Shown one piece after another: positions 50,959 to 59,803 of a stretch of DNA of 64,000 nt. The position numbers were made by a program, and so were the translations under genes. The notes under the pieces were generated by a model, which worked only from the letters and a program-made list of their open reading frames with translations, ran no database searches and was not told where the DNA came from. The stretch's first letter is position 1, and each line of letters starts with the position of its first letter. This stretch comes from Agathobaculum ammoniilyticum (GTDB lineage Bacteria > Bacillota > Clostridia > Oscillospirales > Butyricicoccaceae), in assembly GCF_025567315.1 (NCBI RefSeq), contig NZ_JAOQJE010000001.1, positions 62,001-126,000 on the forward strand. Reading direction: 5' to 3'.

Positions 50959-51873
50959 ATGTTACCATTTTGCGAAATCACACTGAAGGACAAGCGGGCG
51001 GTCGAGGCCTGCGGCGCCCATTACAATTACCATCTGTGCGAGCGTTGCTTTGTCGACCTGTTTATGTGGCGTAGTCATTATGGCACGCAGATCTGCTTCC
51101 GCGACGGTTTTTTGCTGGTCAAGATGACGCCGCTTGACGGCGGGCATGACTGTTACTTGGCGCCGATTGGAGAGGGAGATCTGGGCGGCGCGCTAGACGC
51201 GCTGGAAGCCGACGCCGCGGAGCGGGGAATCCCGTTCCAGCTGGTATCCATAGCGGAGCCTATGATCGAACGGATCGAAGCTGTCCGGCCGGAAAAGTAT
51301 TCTTTCTCCCACGATAATGAGGATGGGGATGACTACATTTACCTTGCAGAAAAGCTGCGCACCCTGTCCGGAAAAAAGCTGCAGTCTAAGCGCAATCTGG
51401 TCAACCGGTTTAAAACCGCGTATGAGGGCAGATGGAGCTATGAGGATATGACGCCGGAAAACGTCAAGGATGCGTTTGGATACCATATCCGTTGGTGCAA
51501 TCAGAACGGCTGTGCGCAGAATCGGGACTTTCAGGGGGAAACCTGCGCGATTGTGCAGGCGCTGCACAACTTCTCCGCGCTTGCGCTCAAAGGCGGGCTG
51601 CTGCGTCTGGATGGCGAAGTGATCGCTTTCACGTTTGGATGCCGGGCAACGCCGGATATGTATGTGGTACAGATCGAAAAGGCCGACCATACGATTCCGG
51701 GCGCTTACCAAATGATCAACCAGCAGTTCGTTTTGCGGAACTGCGATGATGTGGAATACGTCAACAGAGAGGAAGACCTCGGTATAGAGGGGCTTCGGAA
51801 AGCCAAAAAATCCTATTATCCGGTGATGCGCGGCGTGAAATACACGGCCGTGCCAAAGGAGCGTGCGGAATGA
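50959..51873 (+). CDS. DUF2156 (phosphatidylglycerol lysyltransferase C-terminal-like) protein
   Basis: 304-aa cytoplasmic protein with a double GNAT-like fold of the DUF2156 family. It starts CEITLKDKRAVEACGAHYNYHLCERCFVDL and has KLRTLSGKKLQSKRNLVNRF and EGLRKAKKSYYPVM. The family is related to the catalytic half of MprF, which moves lysine from tRNA to lipid, but there is no membrane flippase part, so the acceptor is unknown. It overlaps the next (GNAT) gene by ATGA. Confidence 0.88.
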   Translation: MLPFCEITLKDKRAVEACGAHYNYHLCERCFVDLFMWRSHYGTQICFRDGFLLVKMTPLDGGHDCYLAPIGEGDLGGALDALEADAAERGIPFQLVSIAEPMIERIEAVRPEKYSFSHDNEDGDDYIYLAEKLRTLSGKKLQSKRNLVNRFKTAYEGRWSYEDMTPENVKDAFGYHIRWCNQNGCAQNRDFQGETCAIVQALHNFSALALKGGLLRLDGEVIAFTFGCRATPDMYVVQIEKADHTIPGAYQMINQQFVLRNCDDVEYVNREEDLGIEGLRKAKKSYYPVMRGVKYTAVPKERAE

Positions 51874-52667
51874 TCCGCTTTGCTGGACCGGAGGATGCCG
51901 GCGCGGTTCGAGCGCTTTGGGAGCGTTGCTTTCCGGACGAGGGAGGCTTCAATCCGTATTTTTTCGCCCATTTTTTCGATATCGGGAAAACGCTGCTCTC
52001 GGTTGAGGGAAGCACGCTGTGCGCGATGGTGCAAATGCTGCCGTACCGTCTGGACTGCGGGGGCGATGTGTCCGAAGCGACCTATATTTACGGGGCATGC
52101 ACCCATCCGGACTATCGCCGGCAGGGACATATGGCGCGGCTTCTGGAGCATTCCTTTGCGCTTGACCGCGCGGCGGGACGAACTGCCTCCACGCTTATCC
52201 CTGCGGAGGAGTGGCTGTTCGGCTTTTACCGGCCGTTTGGCTATGAGCCGTTTTTTCGCATAGCGCGCCACGAGATCGTGAAAAAGACGCGGGGGAGCGT
52301 TCCGCAGCGTCTTTCCGAACAGGATATCCCACAGCTCGCGGCGCTGTATGACCGGCTTGCCGCACCCTGCCGTATCGCGCGCAGCCCATCCTGCTGGGCG
52401 GGGCAGATAGCGCTGTTCGACGCTTTGGGAAAGGGCGTGTACGGCTGGCGGGAGGCTGGTAAGCTGGCTGCCTATGCGTTCTGCTGGGAGGATACCGCAC
52501 AGGAAGCATTCGGCATGACGCCGGAGCGGGAGCAGGGCTTGCTGGAGGTATTGCGGAAAGATGCGTTCACCTATACGGCATGCGGTCGGGAAACGGCCCT
52601 GGGCTGTATCAAATGGCATGTGCCCAGGGCGGTTTCCTGCGGCTATATGAATTTAATGCTCAATTGA
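51870..52667 (+). CDS. GNAT family N-acetyltransferase
   Basis: 265-aa acetyltransferase of the Eis-like type. The acetyl-CoA site is at ATYIYGACTHPDYRRQGHMARLLE (R/Q-x-x-G-x-A pattern). A C-terminal sterol-carrier-like region is short. Substrate unknown. It is coupled to the DUF2156 gene by a 4-bp overlap, so the two may modify the same molecule. Confidence 0.88.
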   Translation: MIRFAGPEDAGAVRALWERCFPDEGGFNPYFFAHFFDIGKTLLSVEGSTLCAMVQMLPYRLDCGGDVSEATYIYGACTHPDYRRQGHMARLLEHSFALDRAAGRTASTLIPAEEWLFGFYRPFGYEPFFRIARHEIVKKTRGSVPQRLSEQDIPQLAALYDRLAAPCRIARSPSCWAGQIALFDALGKGVYGWREAGKLAAYAFCWEDTAQEAFGMTPEREQGLLEVLRKDAFTYTACGRETALGCIKWHVPRAVSCGYMNLMLN

Positions 52668-52683
52668 AAGGTGTGTGACAACA

Positions 52684-53235
52684 ATGGTATATGTGTTGCT
52701 GGCAGAAGGCTTTGAAGAACTGGAAGCGCTGTCGCCGGTCGATCTCCTGCGCCGTTCGAGTGTGGAGGTAAAGCTGGTGGGCGTGACCGGTAAAATCGTA
52801 CACGGTTCTCACGGTATCGGCGTGGAAACCGAGCTTTCCATGGACGAAGCGGATTGGGATGCGGCGGAAGCGGTGATACTGCCGGGCGGAATGCCGGGTA
52901 CGGCCAACCTGTATGCGGACAAGCGTGTGACGGATGCCGTGCGGAAGTGCTATGACGATGGCAAATTCGTCGCGGCGATCTGCGCCGCGCCCTCGGTCAT
53001 TCTGGGCGGCATGGGGCTGCTGCAGGGGCGCAGGGCGACCTGCTACCCCGGCATGGAGGATGGAATGAAAGGTGCGACCGCAGTTCGGCAGACCTGTGTG
53101 CGGGATGGAAAAATCATCACGGCGTGCGGCGTGGGCGGCGCGTTGGATTTTGCCTGTACGCTCGTCTCCGCGCTCTGCGGTGAAGCGGAGGCCCGCCGTG
53201 TGGCGGATTCCGCGCTGTATGCGTTTGGAAAATAA
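52684..53235 (+). CDS. DJ-1/PfpI family protein
   Basis: 183-aa DJ-1 family protein (YVLLAEGFEELEALSPVDLLRR). The nucleophile Cys lies in AAICAAPSVILGGMGLL and the acidic partner in FEELE. Related proteins act as glyoxalases/deglycases or chaperones; the exact activity is not predictable. ATG 52684 gives the normal N-terminus; GTG 52675 would add MTT. Its last 17 bp overlap the next gene. Confidence 0.9.
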   Translation: MVYVLLAEGFEELEALSPVDLLRRSSVEVKLVGVTGKIVHGSHGIGVETELSMDEADWDAAEAVILPGGMPGTANLYADKRVTDAVRKCYDDGKFVAAICAAPSVILGGMGLLQGRRATCYPGMEDGMKGATAVRQTCVRDGKIITACGVGGALDFACTLVSALCGEAEARRVADSALYAFGK

Positions 53236-53794
53236 ACCGGAGCTACGCCGCTTTTTCCTGAAGCAGCGGATGGAGCAGCCGCGGGCGGAAAAAGCCGCGG
53301 CCGATCGGAGTATCTCCGAGCGGCTGCTGGCCAGTACGGTTTTTGCCCGCGCACAATGCGTGTTCTGTTATGTATCCACGCCGGATGAGATCGATACGCA
53401 TGGTATCCTGCGTCAGGCGCTTGCCGAGGGGAAAAACGTTTGCGTGCCGCGCTGCCTCCGCGCGGGGGAGATGCGGGCGTACCATATCGCGTCGTTGGAC
53501 AGCCTGCGGACGGGACGCTTCGGCATTCTGGAGCCGGATGCGTCTGCGCGGGAGGTGCCGCCGGAGCGTATCGACCTGATTGTCGCACCGGCGCTGGCCT
53601 GCGACCGTGCGGGGTACCGCCTGGGCTACGGCGGCGGATATTACGACCGCTTTATGATACGGACGCCGGCCATTCGGGCTGCCTTGTGCGCGGAGGGGCG
53701 TTTGTTGGAACGGTTGCCGCGCACGGCGTTCGATCAGCGCTGCGGCTGGATTTTTACCGAAAGGCGGGTGCTGCACACGGATGAAAAACAATAA
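53219..53794 (+). CDS. 5-formyltetrahydrofolate cyclo-ligase
   Basis: 191-aa enzyme that converts 5-formyl-THF to 5,10-methenyl-THF with ATP, returning stored folate to the pool used by ThyX and others. It has NKPELRRFFLKQR (basic start), VCFYVSTPDEIDTHGIL-type region and the signature GYRLGYGGGYYDRF. ATG 53219 lies inside the preceding gene and lacks a strong ribosome site, so translation is probably coupled. A longer frame upstream only shadows the DJ-1 gene. Confidence 0.9.
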   Translation: MRLENKPELRRFFLKQRMEQPRAEKAAADRSISERLLASTVFARAQCVFCYVSTPDEIDTHGILRQALAEGKNVCVPRCLRAGEMRAYHIASLDSLRTGRFGILEPDASAREVPPERIDLIVAPALACDRAGYRLGYGGGYYDRFMIRTPAIRAALCAEGRLLERLPRTAFDQRCGWIFTERRVLHTDEKQ

Positions 53795-54668
53795 GATCGC
53801 GCTGCTGCCCGGCCTGTCATTGTTTCTGTGCTTTTGCCTGCTGACCGGCATGGGGCGGCTGGCAGGACGGCTCGGCGGCGGCGCGCCGCTGACCGCGCTG
53901 TCGGAGGCAGCGGCTTTTCTGCTGCCGATGGTTTTGGCGGTCGTCTCTCTGCGCGACCAGAAGGCGGTCCGCCAGCGCCTGCGGCCCAGGCGGCTCCCCA
54001 AAGGGGCGCTCGGCGTAACGGTTAAGCTCGGCGTAACGGTGGCGGTGCTGTCGCTTTTTCTGAACCTGCTGATATACCAGATCGCCGGCCTTGCCGGAGC
54101 GGATCTGACTGCAACCGCGCTGGACACACCGCAGACCGGCATGACGCTGCCAGGGAAGCTGCTGGTGATCGTAGCGCTGAGCGCGACCGTGGAGGAGATG
54201 TATCTGCGCGGCGCGCTGATGGCCGCGCAGGAGCAAAGCGTCGGCACCGGCGCGTGCCTGGTGTTCAGCGGCTTTGCGTTTGCGATGCTGCACGGCAGCC
54301 TGATGAATTTTTTCGGCCCGCTGCTGGCGGGTATCGCCTATGCGTATCTGACGTATGCGTTCGGAAGCGTTTGGCCGGCCGTGCTTGCGCACGCGGTCAA
54401 TAATCTGTATTATGTTTTTGTCCTTTGGATCACGGATACTTATGCCGCCTTTGGCATTTGGAATCATTTCGCGGCGATCAATGCGATCGTATTGCTGCTG
54501 TTTTTGTATCTGACGCTGCGCGGGGCGGAAGGACTGCTGGCAAAGGGGTATATCCCGCACCTGGAAAAGGGTGCGGGGCTGTACGACCTGTTCCTGCTCG
54601 TGCGCAATCCCGGTGTTATAGCTTTTATCGTGGCGTTTCTCGTCAAAGTAGTGCTGCACTGGATCTGA
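53781..54668 (+). CDS. CPBP family intramembrane metalloprotease
   Basis: 295-aa polytopic protein with the CPBP (Rce1-like/Abi) motifs: VEEMYLRGAL (EExxxR), FAFAMLHG and HAVNNLYY. These residues form a membrane metalloprotease site; targets are unknown. It overlaps the cyclo-ligase gene by 14 bp and precedes mltG. Confidence 0.9.
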   Translation: MKNNKIALLPGLSLFLCFCLLTGMGRLAGRLGGGAPLTALSEAAAFLLPMVLAVVSLRDQKAVRQRLRPRRLPKGALGVTVKLGVTVAVLSLFLNLLIYQIAGLAGADLTATALDTPQTGMTLPGKLLVIVALSATVEEMYLRGALMAAQEQSVGTGACLVFSGFAFAMLHGSLMNFFGPLLAGIAYAYLTYAFGSVWPAVLAHAVNNLYYVFVLWITDTYAAFGIWNHFAAINAIVLLLFLYLTLRGAEGLLAKGYIPHLEKGAGLYDLFLLVRNPGVIAFIVAFLVKVVLHWI

Positions 54669-54699
54669 AAAAACCTTGAGAAATGGATGAGGTGAAAAC

Positions 54700-55839
54700 A
54701 TGGAAAACATGGAGAATCAGCAAACCCAACCGGTACAGCAAACGCGCCGCCGGAGCAGGCGGCGCAAGAACAGCGGGTGTGCGGGCACGGTTGTGTATGT
54801 AATCGCCGTGCTGGGCATTTCGATCGTCCTGTCGCTGGTGGCGATTTTTGTTGCAAACGACGTGTTTGCGTTTGTCAAGGACGACGCGGTAAAAGAAATA
54901 ACCGTTGCGGAGAATACGGACGTTCTCTCCCTTGCCAAACAGCTTGACGATGAGGGCGTGATTAATTACGGCACGATTTTCAAGCTGTATGTCCGTCTGA
55001 AAGGGGATAACGAGAGCGTTTTGGCCGGCGCCTACGCGCTCAATCCCAATATGGATTACGGGCAGATCATCGACACGCTGGCAAATTCCACCAGCACGGA
55101 GACGATCCAGATAACCGTGCCGGAAGGCTATTCGACCATGCAGATCAAGCAGCTGTTGCTTGATGAGCACGTCTGCACGGAGGAAGCGATCGACGAAGCG
55201 CTCAACGATTACGAGTTCAAGCATGAGTTTTTACAGGAGGAAAAGCCGGCGAAGCAGGGCTGGCTGGAGGGGTATCTATTCCCCGACACCTATGAGATAT
55301 ACAAGGGGAACTCCACGGTCGTTTCCAGTCTCAACAAGATGCTCAACAACTTTGATGAAAAGTATGACGATGAGATCCAGGCAGGGGCCGAGAACCTTGG
55401 CATGTCGATGCACGATATCGTAACGGTTGCGTCCCTGATCGAACGCGAGGCGCAGCAGGACGGGGAGCGCGCGACGATCGCGGGTGTTATTTATAACCGT
55501 CTGAACAATCCGGATTCGTTCCCCTACCTGCAGGTGGACGCCTCGGTGCTGTATGGCTTGGGACGGACGAGCGGAAAGCTGAGCGAGGAGGATCTGCAGT
55601 CCGATACGCCATATAACCTGTATACCAAGCAGGGCTTGCCCCCCGGACCGATCTGCAATCCCGGCTACGCTTCGCTGTACGCGGCAAGCCATCCCGAGCA
55701 GCATAACTATTTCTACTATGTCGCCATGCCGGATGGCAGCCATCTGTTTGCCAACAGCTATGCGGAGCATGAGGCGAATATCGCCGCCTCCAACGCGGCG
55801 CAGGCTGCGGCCGCCAGCGCGGAGGGAAGCGGTGAATAA
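54700..55839 (+). CDS. mltG: Endolytic murein transglycosylase MltG
   Basis: MltG (379 aa) cleaves nascent glycan strands at the membrane and sets their length. A short Arg-rich cytoplasmic tail (RRRSRRRKNSG), one membrane helix (about 28-50), a LysM-like subdomain (VPEGYSTMQIKQLLLDE) and the YceG catalytic domain are seen. The catalytic Glu lies in VASLIEREAQQ, with YLQVDASVLYGLG and YNLYTKQGLPPGPICNPG. The C-terminal tail is Ala-rich. GATGAGGTG precedes the ATG. Confidence 0.95.
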   Translation: MENMENQQTQPVQQTRRRSRRRKNSGCAGTVVYVIAVLGISIVLSLVAIFVANDVFAFVKDDAVKEITVAENTDVLSLAKQLDDEGVINYGTIFKLYVRLKGDNESVLAGAYALNPNMDYGQIIDTLANSTSTETIQITVPEGYSTMQIKQLLLDEHVCTEEAIDEALNDYEFKHEFLQEEKPAKQGWLEGYLFPDTYEIYKGNSTVVSSLNKMLNNFDEKYDDEIQAGAENLGMSMHDIVTVASLIEREAQQDGERATIAGVIYNRLNNPDSFPYLQVDASVLYGLGRTSGKLSEEDLQSDTPYNLYTKQGLPPGPICNPGYASLYAASHPEQHNYFYYVAMPDGSHLFANSYAEHEANIAASNAAQAAAASAEGSGE

Positions 55840-57064
55840 GCGGCCGGAGCTGCTCGCGCCGGCAGGGGATATGGAAAAGCTGCGCTTTGCCATTGCGTAT
55901 GGAGCGGACGCCGTGTATTGCGCCGGACAGCAATTCGGCATGCGGGCCGCTGCCGCCAATTTTGACGAAGAAGCGCTTCGTTCCGGCATCGCTTATGCGC
56001 ATGGGAGGCACGTCAAGTGCTATGTAACGGTTAATATCATGCCCTCCAACCGCGACCTGCTCGCCCTTCCATCCTATCTGGAGCTGTTGGAGGATGCGGG
56101 AGCGGACGCGCTGATCGTGGCGGACGTGGGCGTGCTTCGGCTGGCACGGAAATACGCGCCTCATGTGCCGCTGCATATCAGCACCCAGACCAGCATCCTG
56201 AACCATGAGGCGGCGAATTTCTGGGCGGATCTTGGGGCAGAGCGGATTGTGCTGGCGCGTGAGCTTTCCTTGGACGAGATCGCGGAAATACGGGAAAAGA
56301 CCCCTAAAACGCTGGAAATCGAAGCGTTTGTCCATGGCGCGATGTGTATATCCTATTCGGGCCGCTGCCTGATTTCGCAATATATGACAGGGCGGGACGC
56401 CAACCGCGGCGCGTGCGCGCAGCCGTGCCGGTGGAATTACGCGCTGATGGAGGAAAAACGGCCGGGGGAATATTTTCCGGTCGAGGAGGACGCGCGCGGC
56501 ACCTATCTGTATAACTCCAAGGATATGTGCATGATCGGGCATATTCCAGAGCTGATCCGCGCGGGGGTGGATTCATTTAAGATCGAGGGACGCAACAAAA
56601 CGGCTTACTACGCCGCCTGCGTGACCGGGGCTTACCGCGCGGCGATCGACGCGTACCGCGCCTCTCCGGAGACATTCGTGCTGCCGGAGTTCTGCACGGA
56701 GGAGGTCAATAAAGTAAGCCATCGGGAATATTACACCGGCTTTTACTTCGGAAGTGGGGAGAACGGCCAGCATTATGGCGACAGCCAGTATATCCGCGAT
56801 TACGAGGTCGTAGGGATGCCAGTCTGCTGCGGTGCGGACGGACAGGCGGTGTTTGCGCTGAAAAACCGCTTTTTCCGAGGGGAGGAGCTGGAGCTGCTGC
56901 AGCCCGGCAGGGAACCGCATGTGTTCCGCGCGGAAAACGCGGTAAATGAAGAGGGGGAAGCGCTGGCGCTTTTCAATGTCCCACAGATGAAAGTGCAGTT
57001 TGCGTTCCCATTCCCAGTGAGTGAATACGCGATTCTCAGAAAGAAAAAGGAACGGCCGAATTAG
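55832..57064 (+). CDS. Peptidase U32 family protein (TrhP-like)
   Basis: 410-aa U32 protein. It has ELLAPAGDMEKLRFAIAYGA, EAFVHGAMCISYSGRC (family signature) and the Cys set CAQPCRWNY that may hold a cluster or metal. Many U32 proteins are RNA-hydroxylation factors; in Bacillus the mltG-linked yrrN/yrrO (TrhP) act in 5-hydroxyuridine formation at tRNA position 34, and the mltG neighbour here supports that reading. GTG 55832 with GGAGGGAAGC upstream is the start, overlapping mltG by 8 bp. Confidence 0.88.
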   Translation: MNKRPELLAPAGDMEKLRFAIAYGADAVYCAGQQFGMRAAAANFDEEALRSGIAYAHGRHVKCYVTVNIMPSNRDLLALPSYLELLEDAGADALIVADVGVLRLARKYAPHVPLHISTQTSILNHEAANFWADLGAERIVLARELSLDEIAEIREKTPKTLEIEAFVHGAMCISYSGRCLISQYMTGRDANRGACAQPCRWNYALMEEKRPGEYFPVEEDARGTYLYNSKDMCMIGHIPELIRAGVDSFKIEGRNKTAYYAACVTGAYRAAIDAYRASPETFVLPEFCTEEVNKVSHREYYTGFYFGSGENGQHYGDSQYIRDYEVVGMPVCCGADGQAVFALKNRFFRGEELELLQPGREPHVFRAENAVNEEGEALALFNVPQMKVQFAFPFPVSEYAILRKKKERPN

Positions 57065-57076
57065 GCCGTTCCTTTT
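57045..57076. terminator. Bidirectional terminator between U32 and glpK
   Basis: Perfect 13-bp stem (57045-57057 with 57064-57076) containing the U32 stop codon. Confidence 0.9.
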
Positions 57077-57089
57077 CGTTTGTCTCGAT

Positions 57090-58580
57090 TCAGTTGTGCG
57101 GCGCCCAGTCCAGACTCCGGCTCACCGCTTTATTCCAGCCGTCCAGCAACCGGACGCGCTCCTGCGTCTCCATATGGGGGGCATACAGCGTGTCACAGCG
57201 CCAGAGCCGTTTCAGTTCCTGCCGGTCTTTCCAAACACCGGTAGCAAGCCCAGCCAGATAGCATGCGCCGAGCGCGGTCGTTTCACGGATGACCGGCCGC
57301 CGGATGGTACAGTTCGAGATATCCGCCTGGAACTGCATCAGGAAACTGTCCCTGCTCGCGCCGCCGTCAACAGAAAGGGAGGCGAGAGGGACGCCGGTAT
57401 CGCGCGCCATTGCGTCAAGCAGGTCGTTAACCTGATAAGCGATGGATTCCTGCGCGGCGCGGATAATATGCTCACGGCTGGTGCCGCGCGTCAGGCCGAT
57501 CAGGCAGCCACGCGCGTACATGTCCCAATGCGGCGCGCCGAGGCCGGTGAACGCGGGAACAAGGTATACGCCGCCGGTATCCGGCACCTTCTTGGCGTAG
57601 TATTCCGCATCGCGGCTTTCGGAGAAAAAGCGCATTTCATCGCGCAGCCATTGGATCACCGCGCCGCCGATAAATACGCTGCCCTCCAGAGCATACTGGG
57701 TTTTTCCCGCAATATGGATGCCGATTGTGGTTAGCAGGCCGTTTTTGCTTTCGCAAACCTGTTCCCCTGTATTCATCAGCAGAAAGCAGCCTGTCCCGTA
57801 AGTGTTTTTCGCATCCCCCGCGTCAAAGCAGGTCTGGCCAAACAGCGCAGCCTGCTGGTCGCCTGCAATGCCGGCGATCGGCACGTCGCCGCAGGGAAGG
57901 GAGACATAGCCGTAAATTTCGCTGGAGGAGCACACGCGCGGCAGCATGGCGCGCGGGATGTCGAGTGCACGGAGCAGGGTGTCGTCCCAGTCCAGCTTAT
58001 GGATATCAAAGATCATGGTGCGGGCGGCGTTGGTCATGTCAGTGATATGCGCTTTCCCGCCGGTCAGCTTCCATACCAGCCAGGAATCCACCGTGCCGAA
58101 CAGAATCTCGCCGCGCGCGGCTTTTTCCCGCGCGCCTTCGACATGGTCCAGAATCCACTTGATTTTTGTTCCGGAAAAATAAGCGTCCAGCACGAGTCCG
58201 GTCGTATTGCGTATGTGATCGGTCAGCCCCTGCCGCACGAGGCTGTCCACAATATCGGCGGTACGCCGGCACTGCCATACAATTGCGTTATAGACAGGAC
58301 GGCCGGTGGCCTTGTCCCACAGGATCGTTGTTTCGCGCTGATTGGTGATGCCGATCGCGGAAACATCAGCGGGAGAAACGTCTGCCGCAGCGAGAGCCTC
58401 CAGCATAGCGGCGTATTGCGTTGACCAGATTTCCATGGGGTCCTCCTCGACCCAGCCCTCGCGGGGATAGTGCTGTGACAGTTCGTGCTGCCGGATGGAA
58501 AGGATGTTTTGTTCGTTGTCGAATAAAATTGCGCGCGAGCTGGTTGTCCCCTGATCGAGTGCCAATACATAGTTTGCCAT
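57090..58580 (-). CDS. glpK: Glycerol kinase
   Basis: GlpK (496 aa) phosphorylates glycerol to glycerol-3-phosphate. FGGY-family motifs: YVLALDQGTTSSRAILFD at the start, ITNQRETTILWDKATG, DMYARGCLIGLTRGTSREHI and LSVDGGASRDSFLMQFQAD. ATG 58580 gives the standard N-terminus; the 28-codon extension passes through the promoter. It is a single gene on the minus strand; glpF and glpD are not adjacent. Confidence 0.96.
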   Translation of the reverse strand: MANYVLALDQGTTSSRAILFDNEQNILSIRQHELSQHYPREGWVEEDPMEIWSTQYAAMLEALAAADVSPADVSAIGITNQRETTILWDKATGRPVYNAIVWQCRRTADIVDSLVRQGLTDHIRNTTGLVLDAYFSGTKIKWILDHVEGAREKAARGEILFGTVDSWLVWKLTGGKAHITDMTNAARTMIFDIHKLDWDDTLLRALDIPRAMLPRVCSSSEIYGYVSLPCGDVPIAGIAGDQQAALFGQTCFDAGDAKNTYGTGCFLLMNTGEQVCESKNGLLTTIGIHIAGKTQYALEGSVFIGGAVIQWLRDEMRFFSESRDAEYYAKKVPDTGGVYLVPAFTGLGAPHWDMYARGCLIGLTRGTSREHIIRAAQESIAYQVNDLLDAMARDTGVPLASLSVDGGASRDSFLMQFQADISNCTIRRPVIRETTALGACYLAGLATGVWKDRQELKRLWRCDTLYAPHMETQERVRLLDGWNKAVSRSLDWAPHN

Positions 58581-58610
58581 TGGATCGCCGCCTCTCTTTT
58601 TCCTGCTATT

Positions 58611-58640
58611 ATCATACCCCGCGGCCCCTGCTGCTGTCAA
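58611..58640 (-). promoter_or_regulatory. Promoter of glpK
   Basis: Minus strand TTGACA (58640-58635), 18-bp spacer, TATGAT (58616-58611). Confidence 0.75.
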
Positions 58641-58665
58641 TATTCCGCAAATGCGCGAAAACACA

Positions 58666-58694
58666 TTGCAAAAGTGGGCAAAATATGATATTAT
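58666..58694 (+). promoter_or_regulatory. Promoter of trpS
   Basis: TTGCAA (58666-58671), 17-bp spacer, TATTAT (58689-58694). No T-box is seen in the short 72-nt leader. Confidence 0.65.
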
Positions 58695-58766
58695 TACAAT
58701 CGAGTATAGCCTTTTAGCACAAACCTGTCACAAAGTAAATTCTAATTTGTAAGGGAAGTTTTCTAT

Positions 58767-59777
58767 ATGAGCGAAAATCAGAAGCAAACCATTTTTTCTG
58801 GTGTCCAGCCGTCCGGCAAACTGACGCTGGGCAATTACCTGGGCGCGATCCGCAACTTTCCGCTGCTGCAGGAGGATTATAACTGCATCTACTGCGTGGT
58901 TGACATGCATGCGATCACGGTGCGTCAGGATCCGGCAGCGCTGCGGCGCCAGACGTTGGAGGTGCTTGCGCAGTATATCGCCTGTGGCCTTGATCCGGAA
59001 AAGAGCGTCCTGTTTATCCAGAGCCATGTGCCGGCGCACGCCGAGCTGGCTTGGGTGCTCAACTGCTTTACCATGTTTGGAGAGGCTTCCCGCATGACGC
59101 AGTTCAAAGATAAGTCCGCCAAGCATTCGGATAATGTGAATGTCGGCCTGTTTACCTATCCGGTTTTGATGGCGGCGGACATCCTGCTGTACCAGACCAA
59201 TATTGTGCCGGTCGGCGTGGACCAGAGTCAGCATATCGAGATCTGCCGCGATATTGCAAACCGCTTTAACGGGGTTTTTCCGGATACTTTCACGATTCCG
59301 GAGGGACGCTATCCGAAGGCGGGCGAGGGCGCGAAGATCATGAGCCTGTCCGATCCGGAAAAGAAAATGAGCAAGTCGGATGAAAATGAAAACGGGTATA
59401 TCCTGCTGATGGATCAGCCGGATGTGATCATGCGCAAGTTCAAGCGCGCGGTGACCGATTCGGACGCCCGCATCGTCATGGACCCGCAGGGCAAGCCCGG
59501 CATTTCCAACCTGCTGCAGATTTACGCGCTTGCGACTGGCAAGACGGTTGCCGAGGCGGAAGCGGAATTTGCGGGCAAGGGCTATGGGGAGTTCAAGCCG
59601 GCGGTGGGCGAGGTGGTCGTCGAGCTGCTGCGCCCAATCCGCGAAAAGACGGAGGATCTGCTGCGCAACAAGGATTACCTGCAGCAGGTATATACCGAGG
59701 GCGCGCAGAAAGCGTCCTACCTGGCGCGGAAAACGCTGGACAAGGTTTACCGGAAGCTGGGGTTTGTCAAGCGCTGA
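58767..59777 (+). CDS. trpS: Tryptophan-tRNA ligase
   Basis: TrpRS (336 aa), class Ic synthetase. The HIGH-equivalent is in PSGKLTLGNYLGAI, with VDMHAITV, MAADILLYQTNIVPVGVDQ and the KMSKS loop KKMSKSDEN all present. Length is normal. It is followed 26 bp later by the WecA/TagO-like gene, with which it may share a transcript. Confidence 0.97.
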   Translation: MSENQKQTIFSGVQPSGKLTLGNYLGAIRNFPLLQEDYNCIYCVVDMHAITVRQDPAALRRQTLEVLAQYIACGLDPEKSVLFIQSHVPAHAELAWVLNCFTMFGEASRMTQFKDKSAKHSDNVNVGLFTYPVLMAADILLYQTNIVPVGVDQSQHIEICRDIANRFNGVFPDTFTIPEGRYPKAGEGAKIMSLSDPEKKMSKSDENENGYILLMDQPDVIMRKFKRAVTDSDARIVMDPQGKPGISNLLQIYALATGKTVAEAEAEFAGKGYGEFKPAVGEVVVELLRPIREKTEDLLRNKDYLQQVYTEGAQKASYLARKTLDKVYRKLGFVKR

Positions 59778-59803
59778 ACATCTGCTTTTGAGAGGAACAA
59801 AAA